Shown here: positions 24,267 to 33,008 of the stretch, one piece after another | Layout: the number at the start of each line of letters is the position of its first letter | Position numbering within the stretch: the first letter of the stretch is position 1 | From: CAZVWV01 sp964631745 | GTDB lineage: Bacteria > Bdellovibrionota_C > UBA2361 > JBGSMV01 | Length of the DNA: 40,972 nt | Direction: 5' to 3' | Assembly (NCBI GenBank): GCA_964631745.1 | Contig: CAZVWV010000012.1 | Coordinates: 1 to 40,972 of the forward strand | Program-made: the position numbers and the translations under genes | Notes under the pieces: model-generated | Databases searched by the model: none | Seen by the model: only the letters and a program-made list of their open reading frames with translations | What the model was told of the DNA's origin: nothing

Positions 24267-26126
24267 TTGCCGGTGAAGTTTCTAACGCGTCCAATTCTCA
24301 TCTCGCTCTTCTTAGCGGCATGCTCATCCGGCTCGGGTGGTGGTTTGGGCGACACAGGTGGCGCAGGCTCTGACGTCGCAAATTTTGGGTGCACTGGCAC
24401 CTGCGTTAACCAAGCTCTTAGTGTTGAAGAAGTTGAAGCAATTGTTGGGGACGCCGTTTCCGGCGCTTCAGCGGAAGGTGTCGCCGCAACCATAGCCGTA
24501 ACTGATAGAGTCGGGAACGTCTTGGCGCTCTACCGCATGCCTTCCTCTGGTAGCAGTATCACTATTTCGGGGGGCACTGGCGCGCTTGGTGGATTAGAGG
24601 GCAGTACTTTCCCGGCGGCACTTGCCGCCATCTCTAAAGCTGGAACCGCAGCGTATTTAAGTTCGCAAGGGAACGCCTTTAGCACCCGCACAGCGGGCCA
24701 GATCATACAGGAACATTTCAATCCGGGAGAGGAGGATCAGCCGGGCGGCCCGCTTTTTGGTGTGCAATTTTCAAGTTTGTTATGTAGCGATGTAACTGGC
24801 GGCCCGTTGGGGCCAAGGCCTTTACCGCTTGGGCTTTCAGCCGACCCGGGCGGAATTCCTTTGTATAAAAGCGGCGACCTGGTTGGCGGTATCGGTGTTG
24901 AGATCGATGGGGTCTATGGATTAGATCTTGCGATCGAAGATAGCGATAGCAACTCAGAGGAGCTAGTTGCCCTGTACGGTTCCCGAAACTTTCCGGCACC
25001 ATCTGAGCGTGCGGCTGATAAGATCTATGTGGCCGGAAAATCGCTGCGCTTTACAGATCTTGGTTACAGAGACTTAGCGGCCCTGCCCGAAATTGCGTCG
25101 CAACTTGACGTGGGTAACTTTGTAAAATTGGCTGGGTTTACGGATGGAAACGCTCGAAGCGGAGCGACTTACGCATCACCTGGCTCAGGCATGCGGCTCT
25201 CTACTCGTGCTGGAGTTACGACTTCGGAGCTGGTTGATAGTCGAGAAGGTCCGCGCTTTCCGATTCGAAGCGGACACGCGCTTTCAGGTGCCGAACTCAC
25301 CACAGGTGAAGTCTCGGCTTTGCTTGATGCGCTCATCACGACGGCAAATAGAACTCGCGCCGCCATCAGACTGCCTCTTGATTCGGCAGCCCAGGTTACC
25401 GCGTTTATCGTCGACGATCTCGGAGCACCCTTAGGCATGGTGCGAAGTCAGGACGCCCCGGTCTTTGGCATAGATGTGTCCCTGCAAAAGGCAAGAACGG
25501 CGGCGTATTTTAGCGCTCTCGATGCGGGAAGTTTATTGGAGCGCGCCGGATTTGGAGCTTACGTAAATGCAGCCAGAGATTTTTTTGGACGCGAAATGTT
25601 TGATGGCAGCGTGGCCTTCTCGGCCCGCGCCATAGGGAACATCGCGCGTCCTTTTTTTCCGGACGGAATTATCGGAAACCCTAATGGGCCGTTTTCGTTG
25701 CCCGTTCCAGGTAATTCCCCCGTCAGCACCTTTAGCCCTTTTAATACCGGGCTTCAGTTCGATCTGGTTCGTGAACGCATCACCTCGCCACGCGGATGTA
25801 CTTTTTCTAGCCGCCTGGGAAACGGTATACAGATCTTTGCTGGAGCTGCGCCGCTTTACAGGGCCGGCCATCTGATCGGCGCTATCGGGGTGAGCGGAGA
25901 TGGTATCGACCAGGACGATCTGGTTGCGTTTTATTCTGCGAGCGCTGCCGGGCTCGCCCAATCTGGACACACCGGCATGGGAGACCCAGAGCTTGGCTTT
26001 AACGCGCCTTTGGATATCCGCGCCGATAACCTAACGGGGCCATCCCCCAACACACGCTTGCGCTACGTGAACTGTCCTGAGAGCCCGTTTAGAGAGGGAG
26101 ATGCTCAAAATGTTTGCTCGCAGTAG
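24267..26126 (+). CDS. Lipoprotein with two GlcG/HbpS-like domains
   Basis: A 619-residue lipoprotein: a signal peptide with lipobox LAAC followed by a Ser/Gly linker, then two GlcG/HbpS (DUF336)-like domains. The first has VTDRVGNVLALYRM, AALAAISKAGTAAYLSS and FSTRTAGQIIQEHF. The second repeats the plan with IVDDLGAPLGMVR, QKARTAAYFSAL and FSARAIGNIARPFF, and each ends in a G(D/H)L(V/I)G(G/A)IGV segment. HbpS-type proteins bind haem or iron at the surface. The 26-base overlap with the beta-barrel gene and the cytochrome neighbours suggest a role in the outer-membrane assembly. The start is TTG at 24267 or GTG at 24273. Confidence 0.8.
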   Translation: MPVKFLTRPILISLFLAACSSGSGGGLGDTGGAGSDVANFGCTGTCVNQALSVEEVEAIVGDAVSGASAEGVAATIAVTDRVGNVLALYRMPSSGSSITISGGTGALGGLEGSTFPAALAAISKAGTAAYLSSQGNAFSTRTAGQIIQEHFNPGEEDQPGGPLFGVQFSSLLCSDVTGGPLGPRPLPLGLSADPGGIPLYKSGDLVGGIGVEIDGVYGLDLAIEDSDSNSEELVALYGSRNFPAPSERAADKIYVAGKSLRFTDLGYRDLAALPEIASQLDVGNFVKLAGFTDGNARSGATYASPGSGMRLSTRAGVTTSELVDSREGPRFPIRSGHALSGAELTTGEVSALLDALITTANRTRAAIRLPLDSAAQVTAFIVDDLGAPLGMVRSQDAPVFGIDVSLQKARTAAYFSALDAGSLLERAGFGAYVNAARDFFGREMFDGSVAFSARAIGNIARPFFPDGIIGNPNGPFSLPVPGNSPVSTFSPFNTGLQFDLVRERITSPRGCTFSSRLGNGIQIFAGAAPLYRAGHLIGAIGVSGDGIDQDDLVAFYSASAAGLAQSGHTGMGDPELGFNAPLDIRADNLTGPSPNTRLRYVNCPESPFREGDAQNVCSQ

Positions 26127-27825
26127 CTGCCTTCTACTTTCCCTTTGTATCTGCCTTCAGGTAGCCTGGGCCCAAGACCTGCGCCAACGCCCCGGCTCCG
26201 AACGTATCCCGCTGATTATCACCCCCCAGATTTACGAATCTCTCCCCGATATTAATTCTTCGGCGTCTGATTTCGTGGCGGTGCCGGATCGCTGGCGTGA
26301 GCTGTATCTCGGTAAATGGTACGACCCTTATAATCAAAATATACTAAAAGGCGACCTGCCGATTTTCGGCGAGCCGGGGCATGAGTGGTTTTTCAATACG
26401 GAACTTATCTCAGATACAGCTTTTGAAGCTTTGCGTATTCCCATCCCCGTTGGTGTAGCCTCCACTAATCGCGGCGGCGAGATAAACACTTTCGGAAAAG
26501 GCAACATAAATCTCTTATCGCAGACCTTGGCGACATCGTTCTCGCTGATTCGGGGTAACACTACTTTTATGCCGCCGGAGATCGAACTACGTTTCGCTCC
26601 GGTATTCGTCTTTAATCATGCCGAAGCCTCAGAGACCGGCGCGCTGCGTATCAATCCCGCCACCGGCACGGAACGGGACACCTCGCATATCGGCATTCAG
26701 GAATTATTTGCGGATATCCATCTTGTGAATTTAAGCGAGCGCTATGATTTTATATCTTCAAGGGTCGGAATTCAGAAGTTTCAGAGCGATTTTAGAGGAT
26801 TTGTTTACAACGATGAGGCCCCGGGGGCGCGAATCTTTGGTAACTGGAACGGCAACCGCTATCAGTATAACTTGGCCGGATTTTCAAGACTCGATAAAGA
26901 CACCAATACGGGGCTTAACACTAATTTTGAGACGCGCCATGAGAACGTATTTGTCGCCAATCTGTACAGACAAGATACGCCACTCTTAGGGCACTCCTTC
27001 GAATTTAGCGTACTGCATAGAAGTGATCGAGCCGGCGACGCAGCTCCACACTATGATGATAACGGAGTGCTGCGCCGACCCGCTGCCATTGGCGATGAGC
27101 GTCCTAAAAATATCGAGAGCACCTATCTTGGCTTTGCCTCGGATGGACATCTTGAGCGCCTTAACACAAGCTCAGCTTTCTACTACGTGACCGGCAGAGA
27201 ATCTCATAACGCTATAGCGGGTGCCGGGCAGGATATCGCCGCCGCTATGGCAGCCTTGGAGTTTTCATACGACCTTGATTGGGTACGTTTTCGGAGCTCA
27301 TTTTTTTGGGCCTCTGGTGATGGCGATGTGCGGGATGGGGAAGCTAATGGCTTTGATGCCGTGGCCGATTCCCCAAATTTTGCGGGCGGGGATCTGGCGT
27401 TCTGGCAGCGAGAAGCCATACCGTTTATTGGCGGGGGCGAAGTCTTCTTGGTAAACAGAAATAGCTTCCTTCCGAACCTTCGTGGCGGAAAGGAAGAGGG
27501 GCAATCTAACTTCGTGAATCCCGGTCTTAGGCTTTACAACCTAGGGGTAGATTTTGAGATTACGCCCACTTTAAAGCTGGTGACCAATGCAAGTTACTTG
27601 CAGTTTGATCAAGTTTCAGTGCTTGAGACCCTGCGTCACGATGGAAGCATCGGTCAGGATATCGGAGTGGACCTCTCGGCAGGGATAATTTATCGCCCCT
27701 TTCTTAATAATAACTTACAACTGAGAGCCGGTGGGGCCGGGCTTCTTCCCGGAAGCGGCCTGAAGAATCTTTACGGCGATAAAGTGCTGTATGATTTTTT
27801 TGGAAACTTAATTTTGCAGTATTGA
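26101..27825 (+). CDS. Outer-membrane beta-barrel protein, putative porin partner of the surface cytochrome
   Basis: A 574-residue protein with a signal peptide (SCLLLSLCICLQVAWAQ) and a series of amphipathic aromatic-ended strands, ending FGNLILQY with a C-terminal aromatic residue as in outer-membrane barrels. It has no haem motif and no N-terminal CXXC pair like MtrB. It overlaps the GlcG lipoprotein gene by 26 bases and the surface cytochrome starts directly behind it, as in porin-cytochrome conduits. A role as sheath for a transmembrane electron wire is inference from position and fold. Confidence 0.75.
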   Translation: MLKMFARSSCLLLSLCICLQVAWAQDLRQRPGSERIPLIITPQIYESLPDINSSASDFVAVPDRWRELYLGKWYDPYNQNILKGDLPIFGEPGHEWFFNTELISDTAFEALRIPIPVGVASTNRGGEINTFGKGNINLLSQTLATSFSLIRGNTTFMPPEIELRFAPVFVFNHAEASETGALRINPATGTERDTSHIGIQELFADIHLVNLSERYDFISSRVGIQKFQSDFRGFVYNDEAPGARIFGNWNGNRYQYNLAGFSRLDKDTNTGLNTNFETRHENVFVANLYRQDTPLLGHSFEFSVLHRSDRAGDAAPHYDDNGVLRRPAAIGDERPKNIESTYLGFASDGHLERLNTSSAFYYVTGRESHNAIAGAGQDIAAAMAALEFSYDLDWVRFRSSFFWASGDGDVRDGEANGFDAVADSPNFAGGDLAFWQREAIPFIGGGEVFLVNRNSFLPNLRGGKEEGQSNFVNPGLRLYNLGVDFEITPTLKLVTNASYLQFDQVSVLETLRHDGSIGQDIGVDLSAGIIYRPFLNNNLQLRAGGAGLLPGSGLKNLYGDKVLYDFFGNLILQY

Positions 27826-27827
27826 GA

Positions 27828-30800
27828 ATGCGAAAGTTGCTTTTTGTATTGTTGCTCTTAGGTATTAATAACGCCGCCGCGCAAGAGGCGAGCGTGATAC
27901 CGATTCCTGAGAGATCGTTGCTGGAGGCAGTGCAAAAAGCGTCACTCGGTTGTATGGATTGTCACACTAAGACCGATGCCCCCTCTATGCATCAGAATCC
28001 CGCCGTGCATATCGGCTGCACTGATTGTCACGGTGGGGATTCCAACGTTAGAGCCAATTCTCTAACGCCCGGTACTCCCGAGTATTCGACCCAGATGAGG
28101 TTGGCACATATTCAGCCAAAATTTCCGGAGCTCTGGCCAAGCTCTGCAAATCCGGAGCGGCCTTACACGGCCAGCCTTAAGGAGTCCTGGGAATTTATAA
28201 AGTTTATAAATCCTGGCGATCTGAGGGTGGCACGCCAAAGCTGCGGCGGCTGCCACGCCAAGATAGTTGAGTCGGTCGAAAAGAGCATCATGACTACCTC
28301 TGCCATGCTATGGGGCGGAGGCTCTTACAACAATAATATCTTGCCGTACAAGCGATATGTGCTGGGCGAAAGTTATGGAATGGATGGCAGGCCAAGATCG
28401 CTTAGCGACCCTGAACTCACCGATGCCATTAAAGCCCGCGGGGGCCTTCAAAAATTAATCCCGCTCCCGCAGTGGGAGGTAATTCCGCCCGGGGATATCT
28501 TTAGAGTTTTCGAACGTGGCGGGCAGTTTATTAAGAGTCAGTTCCCAGAGATCGGAGTGCCAAATCCGCTGGAGGAGCCTGGCAAGCCAGACGTGCGTGC
28601 CTCAAACCGCGGGCCGGGTACCGGCAACAGGATTTCGGTGCCTGTAATTAACATTCACAAAACCAGACTTAACGACCCACATCTTTCGATGATGGGAACA
28701 AACGATCACCCCGGGGATTTTAGAAGTAGCGGCTGCACGGCTTGTCATTCTATTTATGCCAATGATCGGGACGTCAAACATTCCGGCTCTTACGCGCAGT
28801 ATGGGCACCGCGGACTCTCGATCAGCGTAGACCCCACCATTCCAAAAAATGAGAAGGGCCATCCTTTGCGGCACGAATTCACGCGCGCCATTCCCACAAG
28901 TCAGTGCATGGTGTGCCACATGCATCAGCCCGATATGTTTGTAAACACGTATCTTGGTTACACCATGTGGGACTATGAAGCCGATGCGCCTGCTATGTGG
29001 CCCAAGCAGCAGCGCTACCCAAGTATAGAAGAGAGTTTTAAGTCGCTAGAGCATAATCCTGAAGAGGCGGCTACGCGTGGACTTTGGACCGATACGGATT
29101 TTTTAGAGAAGGTCTCGGAGTTAAACCCAAAGCTAAAGAGCACGCAGTTTGCGGACTATCACGGGCACGGTTGGAACTTTAGAGCGGTTTACAAACGAGA
29201 CCGTAGGGGGAATCTTTTAGATGCTAAAAGCAGAGTCGTGAAGGATACCGATCCGCACAAATTTAAGAAAGCCGTGCATCTCTCGGATATTCATTTGGAT
29301 AAGGGTATGCACTGCGTTGACTGTCATTTTGCACAAGATAGCCATGGAGACGGCCATATTTACGGCGAGGTGGCCCAGGCGGTGCAGATTCAGTGCCAGG
29401 ACTGTCACGGGTCGATAAAGAGTGTCACAAACCTTAGGACCTCCGGACCTGCCGCGCCTAAAGGCGGCGAAGATATGTCTCTGATGCGAAACCCTTGGGG
29501 AGAACGGCTCTTTGATTGGAAAGAAGGTCTGCTGTACCAGCGCTCAAATGTAACGAAGGGGCTCGAATGGGTCGTAAAGCAGGTGCGAGATACCGTCGAC
29601 CCAAAAAGCGCAGCCTACAATCCAAAAGCTGCGCGCGCTAAGCTTATGGGACGGTTTGTAGGAAATGAAAAGCTTCCTCAGCTCCAAAGTCTCCCGCTCC
29701 CAAGTCTCACGGACATTTCCGCCAGCACGGATTCCACAAAACTTCTGGCGCACTCCGATGAGAAGATGGCTTGCTACACCTGCCATACTTCTTGGACTAC
29801 CGCCTGTGCCGGATGCCATCTTCCGATTCAGGCCAACTGGAAACAAAAATCTAAACATTACGACGGCAAAACCACGCGCAATTGGGCCTCATATAACCCC
29901 CAGATCGCCCGAGACGATATGTTCCAGCTCGGACTTCACGGTCCCGCAAAGGACGGTAAGATTGTGCCGGTGCGGTCTTCCAGCGCCTTGGTTCTTAGCT
30001 CAAGCGATATAAACCGTCAGAAGATTTATATACAACAGCCTCCTATCGCCGCTTCCGGCCACAGCAGTCAAGCCTTTGCGCCGCATTTTCCGCACACCGT
30101 TCGCACCACCGAAACCAAAGGTTGTACGGATTGCCACATCTCTGAGGCTAACGACAATAACGCTATCATGGCGCAACTACTTTTACTGGGCACTAATTTT
30201 GTGAACTTTGTGGGAGCAAATGCCTGGCTCGGAATAGGTGAGGGCGGTGTCGAGGCGGTTCAAGTTACCGAGTGGGATGAGCCCCAGGCCGTGATCGGAA
30301 GCTATCTGCAGCGTTACGCTTACCCAGATTTTTTCAAGACGCACGAAGATCGCGGGCGTGAGTTACAGAGCTCTTATTCGCACGCTTCAGAGGGCGGTGT
30401 TACCAATACCGTGCAGCTTCGGGGGGAGTATCTCTACACGACTTCTGGCACGGGAGGATTTCGGGTGTATGACGTCGCAAATATCGCCAATAAAGGGTTC
30501 TCTGAGCGAATCACAACATCGCCCGTTTCTCCGCTGGGCCAGGATCTGCATGTTCCAAGCCAAAACGCTACAGGGTTTGAGCTTCCGACCACTATGCCGA
30601 TTGCGCCGATGCGTAAGGCCCTGCCGGAAAATTTGGAGGACAAGTTGCACGAGATCTACCACTACGCCGTAATCGTTGATGCCGTGGAAGGGTTAATTCT
30701 CGTGAATGTGGACACTTTGTCAGATGGCGACCCACAGAATAATTTCTTAAAGAGAGCCCTGACTTGGAACGAAGGCGGCGTATTGACAGGTGCACGCTTT

Positions 30801-31514
30801 GTGACTCTGGGTGGAACGAACGCTTATGTTCTTACCGAGACCAGCCTTGTCATTCTAGATCTGGATAAGCCGCTTGAGCCGCGAATGCGGGCGAGGGTTT
30901 CGTTAGGAGCGCCGCGCGCGGCTGCCTTACAGTTTCGCTATCTGTTTGTAACTACCGAAGAAGGGCTGGTCACTGTAGATGTTACCGAGCTTGATAGACC
31001 CCGGGTGGTTGAATCATCAAGGCGCAAGCTCGCAAACGCCGGGAAGCTTTATGTGGCGCGAACCTACGCCTATGTTGCTTGCGGGGCTGAAGGGTTAGCG
31101 ATAGTTGATATCGAGCGACCGGAAAAGCCCGAGCTTTACCAGAAATTTACCGCCGATGGGCAGTTAAGCGATGTGCAGGATGTAAAAGTTGCTTCCACGA
31201 ACGCCAGCCTTTTTGCGTATGTGGCAGACGGCAGGAATGGGTTAAAAGTTCTTCAGTTAACGGATCCTGAAACCGTACCAGGTTTTTACGGATTCTCCCC
31301 GGTTGTGAAGCCGCGCTTGATTGCCTGGAAAAAAACAGATGGCCGGGCCATGTCAGTTTCAAAGGGGCTAGACCGTGACCGCGCCGTGGATGAGACTGGT
31401 CATCAAGTAAGTGTCTTTGGAAGACTCGGCAGCCGGCCGTTTTATTTGGCAGAGATGCAGATGCTTTATTTAAGACCAGATGGTAGTGTTTATACGGTTA
31501 GGGATGCAAAGTGA
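27828..31514 (+). CDS. Giant decahaem cytochrome c with C-terminal LVIVD beta-propeller repeats
   Basis: About 1228 residues. The signal peptide is MRKLLFVLLLLGINNAAAQ. Ten CXXCH motifs lie between about residues 40 and 770: CMDCH, CTDCH, CGGCH, CTACH, CMVCH, CVDCH, CQDCH, CYTCH, CAGCH and CTDCH. The region from about 860 to 1150 has six or so LVIVD-type repeats (YLYTTSGTGGFRVYDVAN, AYVLTETSLVILDLDKP, YAYVACGAEGLAIVDIERP), a beta-propeller fold common on bacterial surface proteins. It follows the barrel gene at the stop codon. It is a likely outer-membrane or surface electron-transfer protein. I chose the ATG at 27828 over a TTG six bases upstream. Confidence 0.88.
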   Translation: MRKLLFVLLLLGINNAAAQEASVIPIPERSLLEAVQKASLGCMDCHTKTDAPSMHQNPAVHIGCTDCHGGDSNVRANSLTPGTPEYSTQMRLAHIQPKFPELWPSSANPERPYTASLKESWEFIKFINPGDLRVARQSCGGCHAKIVESVEKSIMTTSAMLWGGGSYNNNILPYKRYVLGESYGMDGRPRSLSDPELTDAIKARGGLQKLIPLPQWEVIPPGDIFRVFERGGQFIKSQFPEIGVPNPLEEPGKPDVRASNRGPGTGNRISVPVINIHKTRLNDPHLSMMGTNDHPGDFRSSGCTACHSIYANDRDVKHSGSYAQYGHRGLSISVDPTIPKNEKGHPLRHEFTRAIPTSQCMVCHMHQPDMFVNTYLGYTMWDYEADAPAMWPKQQRYPSIEESFKSLEHNPEEAATRGLWTDTDFLEKVSELNPKLKSTQFADYHGHGWNFRAVYKRDRRGNLLDAKSRVVKDTDPHKFKKAVHLSDIHLDKGMHCVDCHFAQDSHGDGHIYGEVAQAVQIQCQDCHGSIKSVTNLRTSGPAAPKGGEDMSLMRNPWGERLFDWKEGLLYQRSNVTKGLEWVVKQVRDTVDPKSAAYNPKAARAKLMGRFVGNEKLPQLQSLPLPSLTDISASTDSTKLLAHSDEKMACYTCHTSWTTACAGCHLPIQANWKQKSKHYDGKTTRNWASYNPQIARDDMFQLGLHGPAKDGKIVPVRSSSALVLSSSDINRQKIYIQQPPIAASGHSSQAFAPHFPHTVRTTETKGCTDCHISEANDNNAIMAQLLLLGTNFVNFVGANAWLGIGEGGVEAVQVTEWDEPQAVIGSYLQRYAYPDFFKTHEDRGRELQSSYSHASEGGVTNTVQLRGEYLYTTSGTGGFRVYDVANIANKGFSERITTSPVSPLGQDLHVPSQNATGFELPTTMPIAPMRKALPENLEDKLHEIYHYAVIVDAVEGLILVNVDTLSDGDPQNNFLKRALTWNEGGVLTGARFVTLGGTNAYVLTETSLVILDLDKPLEPRMRARVSLGAPRAAALQFRYLFVTTEEGLVTVDVTELDRPRVVESSRRKLANAGKLYVARTYAYVACGAEGLAIVDIERPEKPELYQKFTADGQLSDVQDVKVASTNASLFAYVADGRNGLKVLQLTDPETVPGFYGFSPVVKPRLIAWKKTDGRAMSVSKGLDRDRAVDETGHQVSVFGRLGSRPFYLAEMQMLYLRPDGSVYTVRDAK

Positions 31515-31522
31515 CTGGTGAT

Positions 31523-31542
31523 GCTCGCAATCTGCGGCGAGC
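31523..31542 (+). terminator. GC-rich hairpin after the giant cytochrome gene
   Basis: GCTCGC (31523-31528) pairs with GCGAGC (31537-31542) around an 8-nt loop, in the 45-base gap before the HD-domain gene. It is followed by a G-run rather than T, so termination is doubtful. Confidence 0.25.
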
Positions 31543-31559
31543 GCGGGGGGTAGTGTAAA

Positions 31560-32204
31560 TTGAGAGATTCAGAGAACAAAAAACCGGACGAGCTTGAGGC
31601 TGAGGTAAAAAGACTCCTGGCGCAATACGAAGCGCTACCGATTATAGCAAGCGTCCTAACTAATCTTGAGGAAAAGCTCCCCAAAGCACTGGTTTATCAC
31701 AACTTAGCTCACACGCTCGATGTAATGCACGAAGCGCTGTATTTTGGCGTGCACGATAATCTGAGGCAAAGGGAGCTAGATCTATTGGCGTTAGGCGCAG
31801 CCTATCATGACGCCGGGTTTATTGAGCGCGTGCCCGATAACGAAGTGCTAGGTGCAAAGTGCGCAATAGAGGCCATGCAATCTTTTGGCGGATACACCCA
31901 GGAAGAATGCAAAGCCGTTCAGGTTATGATTCAAGACACGCGCTTCGTTGCAGACGGCAGCCCAAACAACATGCGCCAGGTAGCTACGACAAAACTCTCC
32001 GGATATTTAATAGACGCAGATCTCAGTAACCTAGGGCGCGAGGATTTCTTAGCGAAGTATGAACTGGTGCGGCAGGAATTAGGAATTTCCGACACGCTGG
32101 CGCGGCCGCGCACCCGCGAACTGATTAAAGCGCACGACTGGTACACGCCTGCGGCGCGAGCGCTGCGGCAGGAGCGAAAGCTTTCGAATTTGGGGCGGTT
32201 TTGA
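31560..32204 (+). CDS. HD-domain phosphohydrolase-like protein
   Basis: A 214-residue protein of the HD superfamily. Metal-binding residues are visible in LVYHNLAHT, LGAAYHDAGF and a later DADLSNLG. HD proteins hydrolyse phosphate esters of nucleotides or related compounds; no second catalytic domain is present, so the substrate is open. The start is TTG, preceded by a G-rich stretch. It trails the electron-transfer operon by 45 bases and could be co-transcribed, but no functional link is evident. Confidence 0.78.
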   Translation: MRDSENKKPDELEAEVKRLLAQYEALPIIASVLTNLEEKLPKALVYHNLAHTLDVMHEALYFGVHDNLRQRELDLLALGAAYHDAGFIERVPDNEVLGAKCAIEAMQSFGGYTQEECKAVQVMIQDTRFVADGSPNNMRQVATTKLSGYLIDADLSNLGREDFLAKYELVRQELGISDTLARPRTRELIKAHDWYTPAARALRQERKLSNLGRF

Positions 32205-32226
32205 GTCTAATCACTGTAACCACTGA

Positions 32227-32412
32227 GATTTCCACAGGAGCGCGTCCGCTACGGGCATCCATAAGTCCGTCGCCCAGCACGAAGCTATTGGTGTATCCTT
32301 AAACTATGCAGCTTTTTCTACCGATCATCTAATTCGTATGAAAGAGCTAGCCGCTCGCCCGAAAGACCTAGAAGACTGCCGGGTTTTGAGGATTTTGAAA
32401 AATGACAGATAA
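32227..32412 (+). pseudogene. C-terminal remnant of a nucleotidyltransferase-type gene
   Basis: An open frame of 61 codons with no start codon near its 5' end. The translation ends with LIRMKELAARPKDLEDCRVL, the hallmark C-terminus of AbiEii/DUF6036-type nucleotidyltransferases, where an Arg-Pro-Lys-Asp-Leu-x-Asp motif is typical. The N-terminal catalytic part is missing, cut at a TGA at 32224. It overlaps the next small gene by 11 bases, as intact versions commonly do, so this is a decayed module rather than chance. Confidence 0.7.
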
Positions 32413-32581
32413 GCTAGAACCGCCAATAAAAGATGGCCTAACCTTCGCCACGACATGGGAAGAACAAGAAAAGCAGGACATCCTCTTTCGCGCCAGAAAC
32501 TCAACGCCCATGCAGCGGCTAGAGTGGCTTGAGGCCGCCATCCGTTTCGCTGCATCAGTTGAAGCGAAGGTTAAGAATTGA
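32402..32581 (+). CDS. Small partner protein of a lost nucleotidyltransferase
   Basis: A 59-residue protein (WEEQEKQDILFRARNSTP then MQRLEWLEAAIRFA) with the 'TP..RLxWLE' helix typical of small proteins encoded beside AbiEii/DUF6036-like nucleotidyltransferases, where they may act as antitoxins. It overlaps the truncated nucleotidyltransferase remnant, so it appears to be an orphan survivor. Expression is uncertain because the upstream gene and promoter are gone. Confidence 0.6.
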   Translation: MTDKLEPPIKDGLTFATTWEEQEKQDILFRARNSTPMQRLEWLEAAIRFAASVEAKVKN

Positions 32582-32705
32582 GTTTGGGGGAGCAAAGTAT
32601 CTTTCTTTCTCTTGCCAGAAAGCCATTATAGCCAGCTCCCTGAAGTGAAACTTGAGTTTTTGCTACTGATGGGTAGAAACGCGGGCCTAAAATCCAACTT
32701 GGATC

Positions 32706-32740
32706 TTGAATCCTACCCATACTCAGAGTATACTCCGAGT
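32706..32740 (+). promoter_or_regulatory. Promoter with palindromic operator at the PIN-toxin module
   Basis: A TTGAAT -35 box (32706-32711), a 17-bp spacer and a TATACT -10 box (32729-32734) end six bases before the ATG at 32741. A 20-bp near-perfect palindrome (32721-32740), built from two ACTCNGAGT units and centred on GAGTATACTC, covers the -10 box and runs to the start codon. It is a strong candidate antitoxin operator. The spacing predicts a leaderless antitoxin message. Confidence 0.65.
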
Positions 32741-33007
32741 ATGAGTAAGATTAAAAGAATCCAGGTGCCATTTAGCGCGCAAGACGAGAAACTTATTCGC
32801 TCTATTGCAAAACTTTACAAAATATCTGCAGCGGAGTGGATGCGGCGCATTGCACTAAAGGCAGCCGAGCGGGACAGAAATACCGCTACCACTTTGAATA
32901 AGTTGGAGCCTGAGGATGTGATTAAGGCAATGGCAAAGCTTAATCTTCCCATCTCCTCCGTTAAGAAGATGAACAAAGAGGGTACTTTGGGGCGCCTTGA
33001 GGATTAG
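32741..33007 (+). CDS. Putative RHH-type antitoxin of a PIN-toxin module
   Basis: An 88-residue protein. The N-terminus IKRIQVPFSAQDEKLIRSIA then KLYKISAAEWMRRIALKAA fits a short beta-strand followed by two helices, as in ribbon-helix-helix antitoxins; the C-terminal 35 residues probably bind the toxin. A longer frame reaches upstream to 32612, but the promoter and palindromic operator lie inside that extension, so I start at 32741. It ends one base before the GTG of the PIN gene. Confidence 0.7.
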   Translation: MSKIKRIQVPFSAQDEKLIRSIAKLYKISAAEWMRRIALKAAERDRNTATTLNKLEPEDVIKAMAKLNLPISSVKKMNKEGTLGRLED

Positions 33008-33008
33008 C

